The notes under the pieces were generated by a model. The model made no database searches. It was not told the DNA's origin and saw only the letters and a list, made by a program, of their open reading frames with translations. Of a stretch of DNA of 56,690 bases, positions 35,986-46,665 are shown in pieces. The position numbers and the translations under genes are program-made. Source of the stretch: an uncultured Clostridium sp. (GTDB lineage: Bacteria > Bacillota > Clostridia > TANB77 > CAG-508); the NCBI GenBank assembly GCA_930990555.1, contig CAKNPW010000010.1:1-56690 (forward strand), written 5' to 3'. The stretch's first letter is position 1. Every line of letters starts with the position of its first letter.

Positions 35986-38900
35986 TGCCTAATAAATATC
36001 AATTAATAAATGTGCTAGCAAATGATACATTAAAAGAAATAACACAAAGTAATGAAAATTGGATTGATTTTTTAAATACTGCAGGTAATAACTATAAATA
36101 CTCTTTTAATGAACAGGTACTAATATATGCTCAAAAGCCAAATGCAACTGCTTGTGCTGATATAGAAACATGGAACAAAAGACTTAAAAGGTGGGTAAAT
36201 AAAGGTGCAAAAGGGATAGCATTAATTTCTATTGAAAATGGTAAAAATATTTTAAGACATGTTTTTGATATTTCTGATACTCATAGTGGTATTAATCAAG
36301 AGTTAAAATTGTGGGAAGTTAGACCTTCTTATGAAAATGGAATTATTGAAACTTTAGAAAATAGTTTTGGAAATTTAGAGATAAAAGACAATTTAGCAGA
36401 GGCAATATATTCTAGTTCAATAAATTTAGTAGAAGATAATTATCAAGATTATTTAGTCGATTTAAAGGAAGTTATAGGAAATAGTTCTTTACAAAGTCTA
36501 AATGATGAAGAATTAGAAACAACTTTTAAAGAAATTTTATATAATTCAATATCTTATATTGTAATGAAAAGATGTGGAATAGAGCCAATGAATTATTTTA
36601 GATTAAATGATTTTGAGTTAATAACACAATTTAATAATAAAAGTGTAATTTCAAGATTAGGAGCTGCAACAAGCGATGTAGCAGAGCAGGAATTGCGAGA
36701 AATATATTCTAGTGTAAGAAATTTTGAAAAATCTGAAAATCGTACATTTGTAAATTATCAAAAATCAAATTATGATAAAGAAAAAACTAAATATAATGAA
36801 AGGAGAAACGATTATGAAAGAAATAGCATACAGACAAATGGGAGATTATCAAATTCCTCAATTAGTATTACCAAAAACCAAGCAAATGACACAAGGAAAA
36901 TTTTCAAAAATGAGAGAGAAATATCTAAAAGAGTACAAAAAAGGATTATACGAGGAATTGATGTTAGATGGCAAAATGGAAGAACATTTAGGAGAGATAG
37001 AGGAAACAGCACAAAAGAGATTGAATCAGATAATCAAAGAATTAGCAGAGAAGAACCAAATAAACGAAGAAATGAAAGCAATGGATCAAATAGGTTGGGT
37101 GCAGGCAATGAACTCAATCAAGAACCAAGCAGAAGAAATAGTAATAACAGAGTTGATTTACAATTAAATTTATTTACAGATAGTTATGTTCCACCGATTA
37201 AAAATTTACCAAGTGTAGAGGAACAAATAAATAATATTGAAGTACAAGCAGAAGTTGAAAATACTCCTGCTTTTTCTTTTACTCAAGAAATGATAGACAA
37301 TGCACTTTTAGAAGGTAGTGGATTTGAAGAAGGAAAATTTAGAATATATGAACAATTAGTAAAAAGTCTATCAAAAAAAGAAAATATAGATTTTCTCAAA
37401 AAAGAGTATGGAATAGGTGGAAAGTCATCTATAAAAGGTTTTGATGGAATTGGGCAAATGCACAGTTCAAAGGGAATTGAGTTATATAAAGGCTATAAAG
37501 ATGATTCACCAAAAATATTGCTAACTTGGAATAAAGTAGAACAAAGATTAAATGAATTGATTAAATTAGATAGATATTTTACATCAGAAGAAAAGCAAGA
37601 ATATAAAAAATATATTGATAGAAAGAACAATGTAATAGTTAGCCATAGTACAGAAGATAATATAGAAGAAATTGAGAAAAATTATAAATTATCTAATGAT
37701 AATTACTTTCATTTTCATACGAATGAAGAAGGATATTATTATTCAATATATGATAAAAATGGAACTGAACTAGATGGAGGACTATTAGAATACTCAAATA
37801 ACGAAAAGAAACAAACTTTAACTGATATTAGAAGAAGATTAGCAGATTTTACAAATATAGAAGAATTATCAAATGAAAATTTAGAAGAGGTAAATCAAGA
37901 TTTTATTGATAATCTAGTAGATCAAGATATTTCTATAAAAAAAATAGATAATTCAATAGTAAAATTAAAAAAAGAAGATAATGTTTCTAAAGTTCACCAA
38001 GAGAAAATAGATTATCATATTAAAGATGATTCAATTGGTGAAGGAACTCCAAAAGAGAAGGTTAGAAGAAATATAGATGCAATAAAATTATTGAAAAAAT
38101 TGGAACATGAAAATAGATTTGCAAATAAAGAAGAACAAGAGATTCTTTCGCAATATGTTGGTTGGGGAGGTTTACCAGATGTATTTGATGAAAAGAAAAC
38201 TAATTGGAATGAAGAGTATCAAGAATTAAAAGGTTTACTTTCTGATGAGGAATATAAATCTGCAAGATCATCTACTTTAACATCTTTTTACACACCACCA
38301 ATAGTAATAAAAGCTATATATAGAACTTTGCAAAATATGGGAGTAGAACAAGCAAATATTTTAGAACCTAGTTGTGGTATAGGAAATTTTTTAGGAATGT
38401 TACCAGAAGAAATGCAAAATTCTAAATTATATGGAATTGAGCTAGATTCAATTAGTGGTAGAATTGCAAAACAATTATATCAAAAAGCAGACATAAAGGT
38501 AGAAGGTTATGAAAAAGTTGACTTGCCAGACTCATTTTTTGATGTAGCTATTGGGAATGTACCATTTGGAGATTTTAAATTAATTGATAAAAGATATGAT
38601 AAAAATAACTTTCTAATTCATGACTATTTTTTTGCAAAAACTTTGGATAAAATTAGACCTAATGGAGTAATTGCTTTTATAACATCTAAAGGCACAATGG
38701 ATAAAGCTAATCCAGAAGTAAGGAAATATATAGCTCAAAGAGCAGAATTATTAGGAGCCATTAGGTTACCAGATAATACATTTACAAAAAATGCTGGAAC
38801 AAAAGTTACTGCAGATATTATATTTTTACAAAAAAGAGAAAGTTTAACTGATATAATGCCAGACTGGGTATATCTTGATAAGGATGAAAACGGTATTTCA

Positions 38901-41900
38901 ATGAACAAATATTTTGTTGATAACCCTGAAATGATTTTAGGTAAGATGGAAATGGTATCTACTGCATACGGATATGATTCTACTTGTAAAGCTGATGAGA
39001 ATTCAAATTTTCAAGAGCAATTAAATTATGCAATCACTAATATACATGGAGAAATAGAAGATAATATTGTTGAAAATGAAATAGATGATGTTGATACTTC
39101 TATTCCTGCATTACCAAATATAAGAAATTTTTCTTATGCAATAATCGATAATAGATTATATTTTAGGGAAAATTCAAGAATGATTTTGCAAGATGACTTA
39201 CCACTTACAAATCAAAATAGAATAAAAGGTTTAATTGCTTTAAGAGAACAAGTTAGAGAAGTAATAAATTATCAAATGGAAGACTATTCTGATGAAGATA
39301 TACATTTTGCACAATTAAAGTTAAATGAAGTGTATGATAGATTTGCCAAAGAATATGGAATAATAAATTCACGAGCTAATGAAAAGGCTTTTTCAAATGA
39401 TGGTAGCTATTTTTTACTTTGTTCACTTGAAAAACTGGATGGAGAAGGTAATTTTATAAGCAAAGCTGATATTTTTAATAAAAGAACTATTAAAGCTAAA
39501 AAACAAATATTAAGTGTAGATACTCCAGATGAAGCACTAATTTTGTCTATACAAAATAAAGCAAAAGTTGATTTAGAATATATGCAAAAATTGTGTAATT
39601 TAGATAAAGATAAAATAGTAGAATGTTTACAAGGAGTAATATTCAAAGTACCAGAATATGATGATATTGATAATTGGGTAACTGCAGATGAGTATTTATC
39701 AGGAAATGTAAGAGAAAAATTAAAAATTGCAGAAGAGTTTGCGAAAAATGATCCAAGTTATAATATAAATGTTCAAAAATTAAAAGAGGTTTTGCCAAAA
39801 GATTTAACAGCAAGCGAAATTGGGATTAAATTGGGTGCTACATGGATACCACCAGAAGTTATAAAAGAATTTATTTTTGAATTATTAGAAACGCCTGGAT
39901 ATAACAGATGGGATATAAATGTTAAATATTCAAATATAACAGCAGAATGGTATATAGAAGGAAAAAGTATAGATAGAGATAATGTAAAAGCATATTCAAC
40001 TTATGGAACTCCAAGAATAAATGCCTATAAAATTATAGAACAAACACTTAATTTAAAAGATGTTAAAATTTTTGATACAATTATTGACGAAGAAGGAAGA
40101 AAGCAAAGAGTATTAAATAAAAAAGAAACTGCTATTGCATCAAGTAAGCAAGATACAATAAAAGAAGCATTTTTAAATTGGGTATGGGAAGAACCTGAAA
40201 GAAGAAATAGATTAGTAAAGATTTATAATGAAAAATTTAATTCAATAAGACCTCGTGAATATGATGGCTCTCATATAGATTTTGTAGGAATGAATCCTGA
40301 AATAAAATTAAGAAAACACCAGTTAAATGCAGTAGCACATATTTTATATGGTAATAATGTATTACTTGCCCATGAGGTTGGAGCAGGTAAAACTTTTGAG
40401 ATGGTAGCAGGTGCAATGGAGAGCAAAAGATTAGGACTTTGTAATAAATCGTTATTTGTTGTTCCTAATCACATTGTAGAACAATTTGCATCAGAATTTT
40501 TACAACTTTATCCATCTGCAAATATTTTAGTTGCTACTAAAAAGGATTTTGAAACAAAAAACAGAAAGAAATTTTGTAGCAGAATTGCAACTGGAGAGTA
40601 TGATGCAGTAATAATTGGACATTCACAATTTGAAAAAATACCAATGTCAACAGAAAGACAAATTGCATTATTAGAATCACAAATTGAAGATATTACAAAT
40701 GGTATTGCACAGGAAAAATCTAATAGAGGTGAAAACTACACAATTAAACAATTAGAAAAAACAAAAAAGTCTTTAGAAACAAGGCTTGCTAAATTAAATA
40801 AACAAGAAAGAAAAGATGATGTGGTAACCTTTGAAGAATTAGGAGTTGATAAGTTATTTGTAGATGAGGCTCATAATTACAAAAATTTATTCTTATACAC
40901 TAAGATGAGAAATGTTGGAGGAATTGCTCAAACGGAAGCACAAAAATCAACTGACTTATTTATGAAATGTAGGTATTTGGACGAAATTACAAATGGAAAA
41001 GGAATAGTATTTGCCACAGGAACTCCTGTAAGTAATTCAATGGCTGAATTATATACTATGCAAAGATATTTACAATATGATGAACTAAAAGCAAACGATT
41101 TAGAGCATTTTGATAATTGGGCTTCGACTTTTGGTGAAACTGTAACAGCAATAGAATTAGCACCAGAAGGTACAGGATATAGGGCGAAAACAAGGTTTGC
41201 AAAATTTCACAATTTGCCAGAATTGATGTCAATGTTTAAAGAAGTTGCAGATATTCAAACTGCTGAAACATTAAATTTACCAACTCCAGAATTTGAAAAT
41301 ATAAATGTAGTTGTAAAACCTAGCGAAATACAACAAGAAATGGTAAAAAAATTAGGTGAAAGAGCTGAATTAATTAGAAGTGGAGCAGTTGATGCTTCAA
41401 AAGATAATATGCTAAAAATAACTAATGAAGGAAGAAAACTAGCATTAGATCAAAGACTTATAAATCCATTATTACCAGATGCTGAAAATAGCAAAGTAAA
41501 TTCATGTGCAGATAACATTTTTAAAATTTGGAATGAAAGTAAAGATAAAAAGTCGACACAACTTGTATTTTGTGATTTATCAACACCAAAAGATTTAAAA
41601 GGCTATGAAAAAGATGAATTTACAGATGTTTATAATGAATTGAAAAAGAAATTAATACGAAAGGGAATACCAGCAGATGAAATAGCTTTTATTCATGAAG
41701 CTGGAACAGAGGCAAAAAAGAAAGAATTATTTGGTAAGGTTAGACAAGGTGAGATAAGGATTTTAATGGGTTCTACTCAAAAAATGGGTGCTGGGACCAA
41801 TGTTCAAGATAAATTAATTGCAACTCATCATTTAGATTGTGCTTGGAAACCATCTGATTTAACACAAAGAAATGGGAGAATGATAAGGCAAGGTAACGAA

Positions 41901-42797
41901 AATAAGAAAGTTTTTGTATATTCTTATGTAACGGAAAAAACTTTTGATAGCTATATGTATCAATTAGTAGAACAAAAGCAAAAATTTATTTCACAAATAA
42001 TGACTTCAAAAACTCCAGCAAGAAGTATGGAGGATATAGATGATAAAGCTTTAACATACGGAGAGATAAAAGCTCTTGCGACAGGAAATCCAAAAATATT
42101 AGAGAAAACCACTTTGGATACGGAAGTTTCAAAACTAAAATTATTAAAACAAGAATTTATGAACCAAAGATATTCTCTACAAGATAAAGTAATAAAATAT
42201 TTTCCAGAATTAATTGCAAGATTGAATAATAAAATAGGTGCAATGGAAGAAGATATAGTAAAACTTAATGAATATACCAAACCAAATAAAGATGGATTTT
42301 CTCCAATGAAAATAGATGGCATATTATATACAGAGAAACAAGATGCAGGAAAAAAATTATTAGAATGTATACAAAATCTTAAAAGTATGGAAGAAAAAAA
42401 TATTGGTGAGTATAGAGGTTTTACTATGGAAGTTAGTTTTGACTCCTTTACTAGAAATATAAAATTAAAATTAAAAAATAAATTTAGTTATTCTATAGAT
42501 TTAGGAACAGATGTAAATGGAAATATAACAAGAATAAACAATTGCCTTGAAAACATTGCTAAAGATATACCAATAGAAAGAGAAAGGTTAGATAATACAA
42601 AATTTCAGTTAGAAAATGCAAAACAGGAAATACAAAAAGAATTTCCTAAAGAGCAAGAGTTAAAAGAAAAGTTGAAAAAATTAGATGAAATAAATGCAGA
42701 ATTAAAAATAAATGAAAATGAACATGAAATACTAGGTAATGAAAAGGAAGAAAAAGAAAATATAATTCAGGATAAAAAAGTTCTTGAGCGTTGTTAA
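35985..42797 (+). CDS. ArdC-like / N6-adenine methylase / SNF2-type helicase fusion
   Basis: A 2270-residue ICE protein. Residues ~1-90 resemble the ArdC/LtrC N-terminus ([25 protein letters not shown] is typical; only its parts are cited as [18 protein letters not shown]). A low-complexity linker lies at ~270-400. The methylase domain has [11 protein letters not shown] (~793) and GNVPFGDF (~857, an NPPF variant). The helicase has [11 protein letters not shown] (~1462), VDEAHNYKN (~1625), [17 protein letters not shown] and [12 protein letters not shown] (~1961), then a coiled-coil tail. It is thought to protect or remodel incoming element DNA, which is inference from related ICEs. The tnpV gene is nested in the linker in another frame. 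GGAGGAAAG sets the start. Confidence 0.93.
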   Translation: MPNKYQLINVLANDTLKEITQSNENWIDFLNTAGNNYKYSFNEQVLIYAQKPNATACADIETWNKRLKRWVNKGAKGIALISIENGKNILRHVFDISDTHSGINQELKLWEVRPSYENGIIETLENSFGNLEIKDNLAEAIYSSSINLVEDNYQDYLVDLKEVIGNSSLQSLNDEELETTFKEILYNSISYIVMKRCGIEPMNYFRLNDFELITQFNNKSVISRLGAATSDVAEQELREIYSSVRNFEKSENRTFVNYQKSNYDKEKTKYNERRNDYERNSIQTNGRLSNSSISITKNQANDTRKIFKNEREISKRVQKRIIRGIDVRWQNGRTFRRDRGNSTKEIESDNQRISREEPNKRRNESNGSNRLGAGNELNQEPSRRNSNNRVDLQLNLFTDSYVPPIKNLPSVEEQINNIEVQAEVENTPAFSFTQEMIDNALLEGSGFEEGKFRIYEQLVKSLSKKENIDFLKKEYGIGGKSSIKGFDGIGQMHSSKGIELYKGYKDDSPKILLTWNKVEQRLNELIKLDRYFTSEEKQEYKKYIDRKNNVIVSHSTEDNIEEIEKNYKLSNDNYFHFHTNEEGYYYSIYDKNGTELDGGLLEYSNNEKKQTLTDIRRRLADFTNIEELSNENLEEVNQDFIDNLVDQDISIKKIDNSIVKLKKEDNVSKVHQEKIDYHIKDDSIGEGTPKEKVRRNIDAIKLLKKLEHENRFANKEEQEILSQYVGWGGLPDVFDEKKTNWNEEYQELKGLLSDEEYKSARSSTLTSFYTPPIVIKAIYRTLQNMGVEQANILEPSCGIGNFLGMLPEEMQNSKLYGIELDSISGRIAKQLYQKADIKVEGYEKVDLPDSFFDVAIGNVPFGDFKLIDKRYDKNNFLIHDYFFAKTLDKIRPNGVIAFITSKGTMDKANPEVRKYIAQRAELLGAIRLPDNTFTKNAGTKVTADIIFLQKRESLTDIMPDWVYLDKDENGISMNKYFVDNPEMILGKMEMVSTAYGYDSTCKADENSNFQEQLNYAITNIHGEIEDNIVENEIDDVDTSIPALPNIRNFSYAIIDNRLYFRENSRMILQDDLPLTNQNRIKGLIALREQVREVINYQMEDYSDEDIHFAQLKLNEVYDRFAKEYGIINSRANEKAFSNDGSYFLLCSLEKLDGEGNFISKADIFNKRTIKAKKQILSVDTPDEALILSIQNKAKVDLEYMQKLCNLDKDKIVECLQGVIFKVPEYDDIDNWVTADEYLSGNVREKLKIAEEFAKNDPSYNINVQKLKEVLPKDLTASEIGIKLGATWIPPEVIKEFIFELLETPGYNRWDINVKYSNITAEWYIEGKSIDRDNVKAYSTYGTPRINAYKIIEQTLNLKDVKIFDTIIDEEGRKQRVLNKKETAIASSKQDTIKEAFLNWVWEEPERRNRLVKIYNEKFNSIRPREYDGSHIDFVGMNPEIKLRKHQLNAVAHILYGNNVLLAHEVGAGKTFEMVAGAMESKRLGLCNKSLFVVPNHIVEQFASEFLQLYPSANILVATKKDFETKNRKKFCSRIATGEYDAVIIGHSQFEKIPMSTERQIALLESQIEDITNGIAQEKSNRGENYTIKQLEKTKKSLETRLAKLNKQERKDDVVTFEELGVDKLFVDEAHNYKNLFLYTKMRNVGGIAQTEAQKSTDLFMKCRYLDEITNGKGIVFATGTPVSNSMAELYTMQRYLQYDELKANDLEHFDNWASTFGETVTAIELAPEGTGYRAKTRFAKFHNLPELMSMFKEVADIQTAETLNLPTPEFENINVVVKPSEIQQEMVKKLGERAELIRSGAVDASKDNMLKITNEGRKLALDQRLINPLLPDAENSKVNSCADNIFKIWNESKDKKSTQLVFCDLSTPKDLKGYEKDEFTDVYNELKKKLIRKGIPADEIAFIHEAGTEAKKKELFGKVRQGEIRILMGSTQKMGAGTNVQDKLIATHHLDCAWKPSDLTQRNGRMIRQGNENKKVFVYSYVTEKTFDSYMYQLVEQKQKFISQIMTSKTPARSMEDIDDKALTYGEIKALATGNPKILEKTTLDTEVSKLKLLKQEFMNQRYSLQDKVIKYFPELIARLNNKIGAMEEDIVKLNEYTKPNKDGFSPMKIDGILYTEKQDAGKKLLECIQNLKSMEEKNIGEYRGFTMEVSFDSFTRNIKLKLKNKFSYSIDLGTDVNGNITRINNCLENIAKDIPIERERLDNTKFQLENAKQEIQKEFPKEQELKEKLKKLDEINAELKINENEHEILGNEKEEKENIIQDKKVLERC
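36814..37167 (+). CDS. tnpV: TnpV transposon-encoded protein, nested inside the helicase gene
   Basis: A 117-residue protein encoded wholly within the helicase gene in the +1 frame. It begins [20 protein letters not shown], continues with [24 protein letters not shown] and ends [25 protein letters not shown] (quoted by its hallmarks [17 protein letters not shown] and NQAEEIV). This is the conserved pattern of the TnpV family (PF14198) known from clostridial transposons. An AAAGGAGAAACG site lies in front of the ATG. The helicase frame over the same DNA is low-complexity Arg/Asn/Ser, as expected where an overlapping gene fixes the sequence. The role of TnpV is unknown. Confidence 0.85.
   Translation: MKEIAYRQMGDYQIPQLVLPKTKQMTQGKFSKMREKYLKEYKKGLYEELMLDGKMEEHLGEIEETAQKRLNQIIKELAEKNQINEEMKAMDQIGWVQAMNSIKNQAEEIVITELIYN
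42681..42709 (+). repeat. 29-bp direct repeat, copy 1 (end of helicase gene)
   Basis: TTAGATGAAATAAATGCAGA plus ATTAAAAAT, within the coding 3' end of the helicase. A second copy with one mismatch lies outside any gene at 43635-43663. See the finding on the cargo between them. Confidence 0.75.
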
Positions 42798-42819
42798 AGA
42801 ATAATTATTATGATATAAT
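42791..42819 (+). promoter_or_regulatory. Promoter of the 42893 small gene
   Basis: TTGTTA (42791-42796), 17-bp spacer, TATAAT (42814-42819); the -35 overlaps the helicase stop codon region. Confidence 0.55.
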
Positions 42820-42892
42820 TCAATCATAATAAATTGGCTTATAAGGCATATAAACATAACTATAAAATTTTATTATAAAGAGGAAAAAGAAG

Positions 42893-43066
42893 ATGAGATT
42901 AAAGGTTTTTGATGTTGTGGAACTCAAAGATGGGGATAAAGCAACTATAAAAGAAATTTTGGATAATAAATATAAAGTAGAAATTGTCAGTGATAAAGGA
43001 AAATTTAAAGGAATACAAAAAATAGGCGAAAAAGATATTAGCAGAGTTATTATCTCAAAATGTTAA
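42893..43066 (+). CDS. Small SH3-like protein, 57 residues
   Basis: ATG after AAAGAGGAAAAAG. The product starts MRLKVFDVVELKDGDKATIK and ends KDISRVIISKC, with repeated short strands (VELKDGDKATIKEIL, YKVEIVSDKG) that suggest a small SH3/KOW-like barrel, comparable in size and pattern to the 32073 gene. It has its own promoter and is the first gene after the helicase. Function unknown. Confidence 0.68.
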   Translation: MRLKVFDVVELKDGDKATIKEILDNKYKVEIVSDKGKFKGIQKIGEKDISRVIISKC

Positions 43067-43143
43067 ATTATAGTTAGTATAATAGTATTATTTTTATAAA
43101 TAGATAATTTGCTATTAATAAAATAGGAAAAAAGAGGTAAAAA

Positions 43144-43638
43144 ATGGGTAAGAAATATTATATTTTTATAATTGTAATAATTATTATTTTAGTAGTCTTA
43201 ACATTGTTATTTGTAGTTAAAGAAAATAACAAAATCAGTAAAAATAATGAAGTTAAAGAAAACATTTCTAGTAATAGCATAGAAAGAAATGTTAGTGAAA
43301 ATAACATAACAGAAAGTAATAGTGAAGAAACTAATAAATATAAAATATTAGGGACATATAATGCCAAAAGACCAGAAGGTACGGAGGCATTTGTATATGT
43401 GTTTTCAGAAGATAAAGTAATTTTTGCTTCTGATGCTTGGGATGAAGGGAATTATGTGATAGAAGGAAATAAAATTAAAATTAATTATACAGTAACACAT
43501 TCTCCAGTTGATAATTCACCTATGGATTTTGTTAGAGAACCAGAAGAATTAACTATTGAAGATGAAAATACTTTAGTTAAAGATGATGGAACAAAATATT
43601 ATAAAACAAGTGATGATACAACTTGGGGAGATAATTAG
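43144..43638 (+). CDS. N-anchored extracellular protein
   Basis: A 164-residue protein with a strongly hydrophobic N-terminal anchor (IFIIVIIIILVVLTLLFVV), a Ser/Asn/Glu-rich linker to ~residue 65, then a compact beta-rich domain (YKILGTYNAKRPEGTEAFVY, VIEGNKIKINYTV, KDDGTKYYKT). AAAAGAGG precedes the ATG. The domain is unrecognised. It lies between the two copies of a 29-bp direct repeat, so it was probably acquired as cargo. Confidence 0.75.
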   Translation: MGKKYYIFIIVIIIILVVLTLLFVVKENNKISKNNEVKENISSNSIERNVSENNITESNSEETNKYKILGTYNAKRPEGTEAFVYVFSEDKVIFASDAWDEGNYVIEGNKIKINYTVTHSPVDNSPMDFVREPEELTIEDENTLVKDDGTKYYKTSDDTTWGDN

Positions 43639-43663
43639 ATGAGATAAATGCAGAATTAAAAAT
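43635..43663 (+). repeat. 29-bp direct repeat, copy 2
   Basis: TTAGATGAGATAAATGCAGA plus ATTAAAAAT, one mismatch from the helicase 3' end at 42681. It starts inside the final codons of the 43144 gene and is noncoding after it. Confidence 0.75.
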
Positions 43664-43740
43664 TTTATGTTATAATTGGTCTATAAGAATCTTAAAGAAA
43701 AAATAATTTTATATTGTTTATTTAATAGGGGGAAAAACAA

Positions 43741-44670
43741 ATGAAGAAAATTTTAATTTCAATTGGAGTAATTATTTTAGTTGCAATAATATTAGGAGCA
43801 ATTGGATCTAATATTAATGATGATGAAAATAAAAACAATATAAATAGTCCACTTAATTCTATTGTTGATGAAAATGCCTTGAACCAAAACAATGTTACAA
43901 TAGATTATAATGATGCATCTTCATTTGAAAATGCATTGAATTCAGGTATAAAAGTAAATGGTAAAACAGTAAAATTTGAAGTAAAAAATTATGAACCTAA
44001 TTCTGCTATGGGTATAAATTGTTGGGCTGGTGAACATTTGAATTTTATATCTGATAATGAATTAGATGTAAAATCAGGAGACTTTATTGTTGGTCGTGTT
44101 AAGGAAGAACCTACAAAATTTTTGGGCAGTTGGACGATAAAATATGATGTGATAGAAATACAACATAATAATCAAGATAATCAGGTAGAAGAAAATACAA
44201 CCGATGATGAAATAAGTCAAAGTCAAGTAGAAGAAAATACAAATGATGATGAAATAAGTCAAAGTCAAATTGAAGAAAAAGATGAGATATTGACTATTGA
44301 CAATTGCCCAGAGTTGGCTAATATCTTAACTAATAATCATGTTTCTAAACAAGAGTATATAGAATTTTTCAATAAATACGAAGATAGAATAATAGAATTT
44401 GATGGAAATGTTTCTTATATAGCTCCGTTTAAAGATTATGAAACAAGATATGAGCTTCTAATTAGTTATGGAGATTTTGATGCTAACCATCAAATAGGTC
44501 CAACTTTTAAAATTGAAGATGTTAATTCTTTTGATTTAGGATTAACAGCATACCGTTTGACAGATCAATTACCAATTGGAGCAAATATTCATATAAAAGC
44601 AAAATTAACATTGTTTGATAGTGATACATCTATTTTCTATTTAGACCCAATAGAGTTTAAAAGGAGATAA
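43741..44670 (+). CDS. N-anchored protein with C-terminal DUF4839-like domain
   Basis: A 309-residue protein. N-terminal anchor ILISIGVIILVAIILGAIG, then a first beta domain (~50-145; VKNYEPNSAMGINCWAGEH and VGRVKEEPTK), an acidic tandem repeat (QVEENTTDDEISQS twice, ~148-175), and a C-terminal domain (FFNKYEDRIIEFDGNVSYI, YELLISYGDFDAN, LPIGANIHIKAKL) that resembles DUF4839. TAGGGGG precedes the ATG. It is predicted to be outside the membrane; function unknown. The adjacent 43144 product has the same architecture. Confidence 0.8.
   Translation: MKKILISIGVIILVAIILGAIGSNINDDENKNNINSPLNSIVDENALNQNNVTIDYNDASSFENALNSGIKVNGKTVKFEVKNYEPNSAMGINCWAGEHLNFISDNELDVKSGDFIVGRVKEEPTKFLGSWTIKYDVIEIQHNNQDNQVEENTTDDEISQSQVEENTNDDEISQSQIEEKDEILTIDNCPELANILTNNHVSKQEYIEFFNKYEDRIIEFDGNVSYIAPFKDYETRYELLISYGDFDANHQIGPTFKIEDVNSFDLGLTAYRLTDQLPIGANIHIKAKLTLFDSDTSIFYLDPIEFKRR
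44182..44280 (+). repeat. In-frame 42-bp tandem repeat
   Basis: Two 42-bp copies (44182-44223 and 44224-44265) plus a 15-bp partial third, coding for QVEENTxDDEISQS. The copies differ at three bases. This acidic linker can change in length by slippage or recombination without shifting the frame. Confidence 0.88.
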
Positions 44671-44930
44671 TACTAATCAACTTCTAATCATTGATTTATA
44701 ATATGAATAGTCAACTATAAGTATAGAAAAAGTATTAGAATTAATGAAAATTAAGACAATGTAAAATTATAAAAAAATATTTATTTAATAATAAATAACA
44801 AATTATATAAGTTTTAAAGGGTAATATTTCTAATATATTACTCTTTTTTTGTCAAATTTACAAAAAAATAATTCGTACATTTCAATTCGCCAAAGTAAAA
44901 TGTTATAATCTAATCAAAGGAGGAAAAAAG
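44671..44930 (+). terminator. Intergenic region with terminator at 44818-44850
   Basis: No gene in 260 bases. Near its end GGGTAATAT and ATATTACTC form a stem followed by TTTTTTT, closing the anchored-protein transcript. A TATAAT at 44904-44909 (with a weak TTCAAT 17 bp upstream) is a likely promoter for the 44931 gene. Confidence 0.65.
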
Positions 44931-45548
44931 ATGGAAGAATTATTTAATAAACCAATTTTAGACCAAATGTATGACTTCATAAAAGAAAAATTTGAACAAG
45001 CTATGTATGATAAAAATAGCAAAATTAAAGAAGTTGAATCTAAAATAGGTAGATTATCAGAAGAATTTACTAACTATTTAAAAACAGTAATTCCAAATCA
45101 AGATGATTACCAAAAGACTTGTAAAATGTTTTCAAAATATGAACTAGAATATAGTAAAGAAGTTGATATTTGGGGATTGGCATATTTTAAATTAGGGCTG
45201 CTTGAAAGGGAAAAAATAAGAAATGAATTTTTTAAGAAAGAAACTAAAATAAATGATAAAGATACATTTCTTAATTATTCTAAAAATAACTTTTCAGAAT
45301 GGATAGAAGAACAAAAAATAAAATATATGTTAAAAACGAAGGAGTATAAAGATTTACAAAAGAGATATAGAGAGATAATAAAAAAATATCCTATAGTTGC
45401 TAAAGTATATGAAGATTTAATGCCAATTGAACTAAATAAAGAAGAAATAATGGCTCTTGTAGATTTACGAGAAATAGATATAGAATTGGTATATATGGAA
45501 TTAAATTTATGTTTTAAATTGGGAATGAAAGAAGTAATAAATTTTTAA
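44931..45548 (+). CDS. Hypothetical ICE protein
   Basis: A 205-residue all-helical, highly charged soluble protein, not recognised. It has coiled-coil-like segments (KNSKIKEVESKIGRLSEEF) and a helical C-terminus. AAAGGAGG sets the ATG. It sits between a terminator pair, so it is transcribed by itself just ahead of the conjugation module. Nothing shows a function. Confidence 0.72.
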   Translation: MEELFNKPILDQMYDFIKEKFEQAMYDKNSKIKEVESKIGRLSEEFTNYLKTVIPNQDDYQKTCKMFSKYELEYSKEVDIWGLAYFKLGLLEREKIRNEFFKKETKINDKDTFLNYSKNNFSEWIEEQKIKYMLKTKEYKDLQKRYREIIKKYPIVAKVYEDLMPIELNKEEIMALVDLREIDIELVYMELNLCFKLGMKEVINF

Positions 45549-45572
45549 TATGAAATTATTATAACTATTGTA

Positions 45573-45607
45573 AAAGGTATTAGATTAATCTGATATCTTT
45601 TTTTTAT
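45573..45607 (+). terminator. Terminator ahead of the primase gene
   Basis: AGGTATTAG and CTGATATCT pair with G-U pairs, followed by eight Ts. Confidence 0.7.
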
Positions 45608-45631
45608 TTGACAAAAAAGGAGGTGCTATAA

Positions 45632-46624
45632 TTGGCAAAGTTTGTACCAAAGGAAATTGTGCAACAAGCAAAAGAAATAGATTTATTAACATATTTTATG
45701 AATAATAACCCATCAGAACTTGTGAAAAAAGGAGCAGGAACATATTCATTAAAAACTCATGATAGTGTGATTATAAGTAATGGATTATGGCATAGATTTT
45801 CTACGAATGAAGCTGGAAAAACTGCTTTAGATTATTTGATAAAAGTAGAAAAAATGACTTTACAAAGTGCTGTTAGTACTATTTTAAACAGAAATATAAA
45901 TGAGTATATAAAACCTAGAAATGAAATTTGTAATGTAACAAAAAAAATAGTTATTCCTGAAAGAGCAGAAAATAATAATATTGCTATTCAATACCTAAAG
46001 AACAGAGGAATAGATGAAGATATCATAAATGATTGCATAAAAAAGAGTTTTATATATCAGGAAAATAAAACAAATAATGTAGTTTTTTTGGGATATGATG
46101 AGGAGCATAATATTAAATATGCAGGATGTAGAAGTACAAACGAAAAAAGGATAATGAGAGATGCAAAAGGTAGTTCAAAAAAGTATTCTTTTAGATTATT
46201 AAGTAGAATAAATAATGATTCATTACATATTTTTGAAAGTAGTATTGATTTATTATCTTATGCAACATTATTGAAATTAAAAGGATATGATTACCAAAAT
46301 CAAAACCTTTTAGCGTTAGCTGGTGTATATCAACCAAGTAAGATTATAGAGCAAAGTAAAATACCAATAGCAGTACAAACATTTTTAGAAAAAAATACAA
46401 AAATCAAAGATATTGTATTGCATTTAGATAATGATAGAGCTGGAAGGGAAGCAACAAAAGGATTAATTATATCATTAAATAACTATAATATTTATGATAT
46501 ACCTGCTCCTTATGGCAAAGATATAAATGATTATTTATGTTTTAAATTGGGATTAAAAAAGAAACAAGAAATTGACCAGTATAGAATAAATAAAGTACAT
46601 AATAAAGAAGAAATGACAATATAA
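45632..46624 (+). CDS. TOPRIM/DUF3991-type primase-like protein
   Basis: A 330-residue ICE primase-like protein. The start is TTG at 45632, fixed by a full AAAGGAGGTG eight bases upstream. DUF3991-type N-terminal region (LWHRFSTNEAGKTALDYLI) and a helical middle with YLKNRGIDEDIINDCI. The TOPRIM-like part has IFESSIDLLSYA (acidic motif 1) and HLDNDRAGREA (motif 2, DxD), then GKDINDYL. Such proteins make primers for complementary-strand synthesis in the recipient. The CHC2 zinc finger of DnaG is absent. The oriT-like region follows. Confidence 0.88.
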   Translation: MAKFVPKEIVQQAKEIDLLTYFMNNNPSELVKKGAGTYSLKTHDSVIISNGLWHRFSTNEAGKTALDYLIKVEKMTLQSAVSTILNRNINEYIKPRNEICNVTKKIVIPERAENNNIAIQYLKNRGIDEDIINDCIKKSFIYQENKTNNVVFLGYDEEHNIKYAGCRSTNEKRIMRDAKGSSKKYSFRLLSRINNDSLHIFESSIDLLSYATLLKLKGYDYQNQNLLALAGVYQPSKIIEQSKIPIAVQTFLEKNTKIKDIVLHLDNDRAGREATKGLIISLNNYNIYDIPAPYGKDINDYLCFKLGLKKKQEIDQYRINKVHNKEEMTI

Positions 46625-46665
46625 TTATATATGCAAAAATTAGATTTCTTGTCCTAGCAAGCACT

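Noticed and set aside
41960..42322. Minus-strand open frames inside the helicase, secA, uvrA and adhesin genes
   Set aside because: They are antisense shadows of long, well-supported genes, with no ribosome binding sites or family resemblance.
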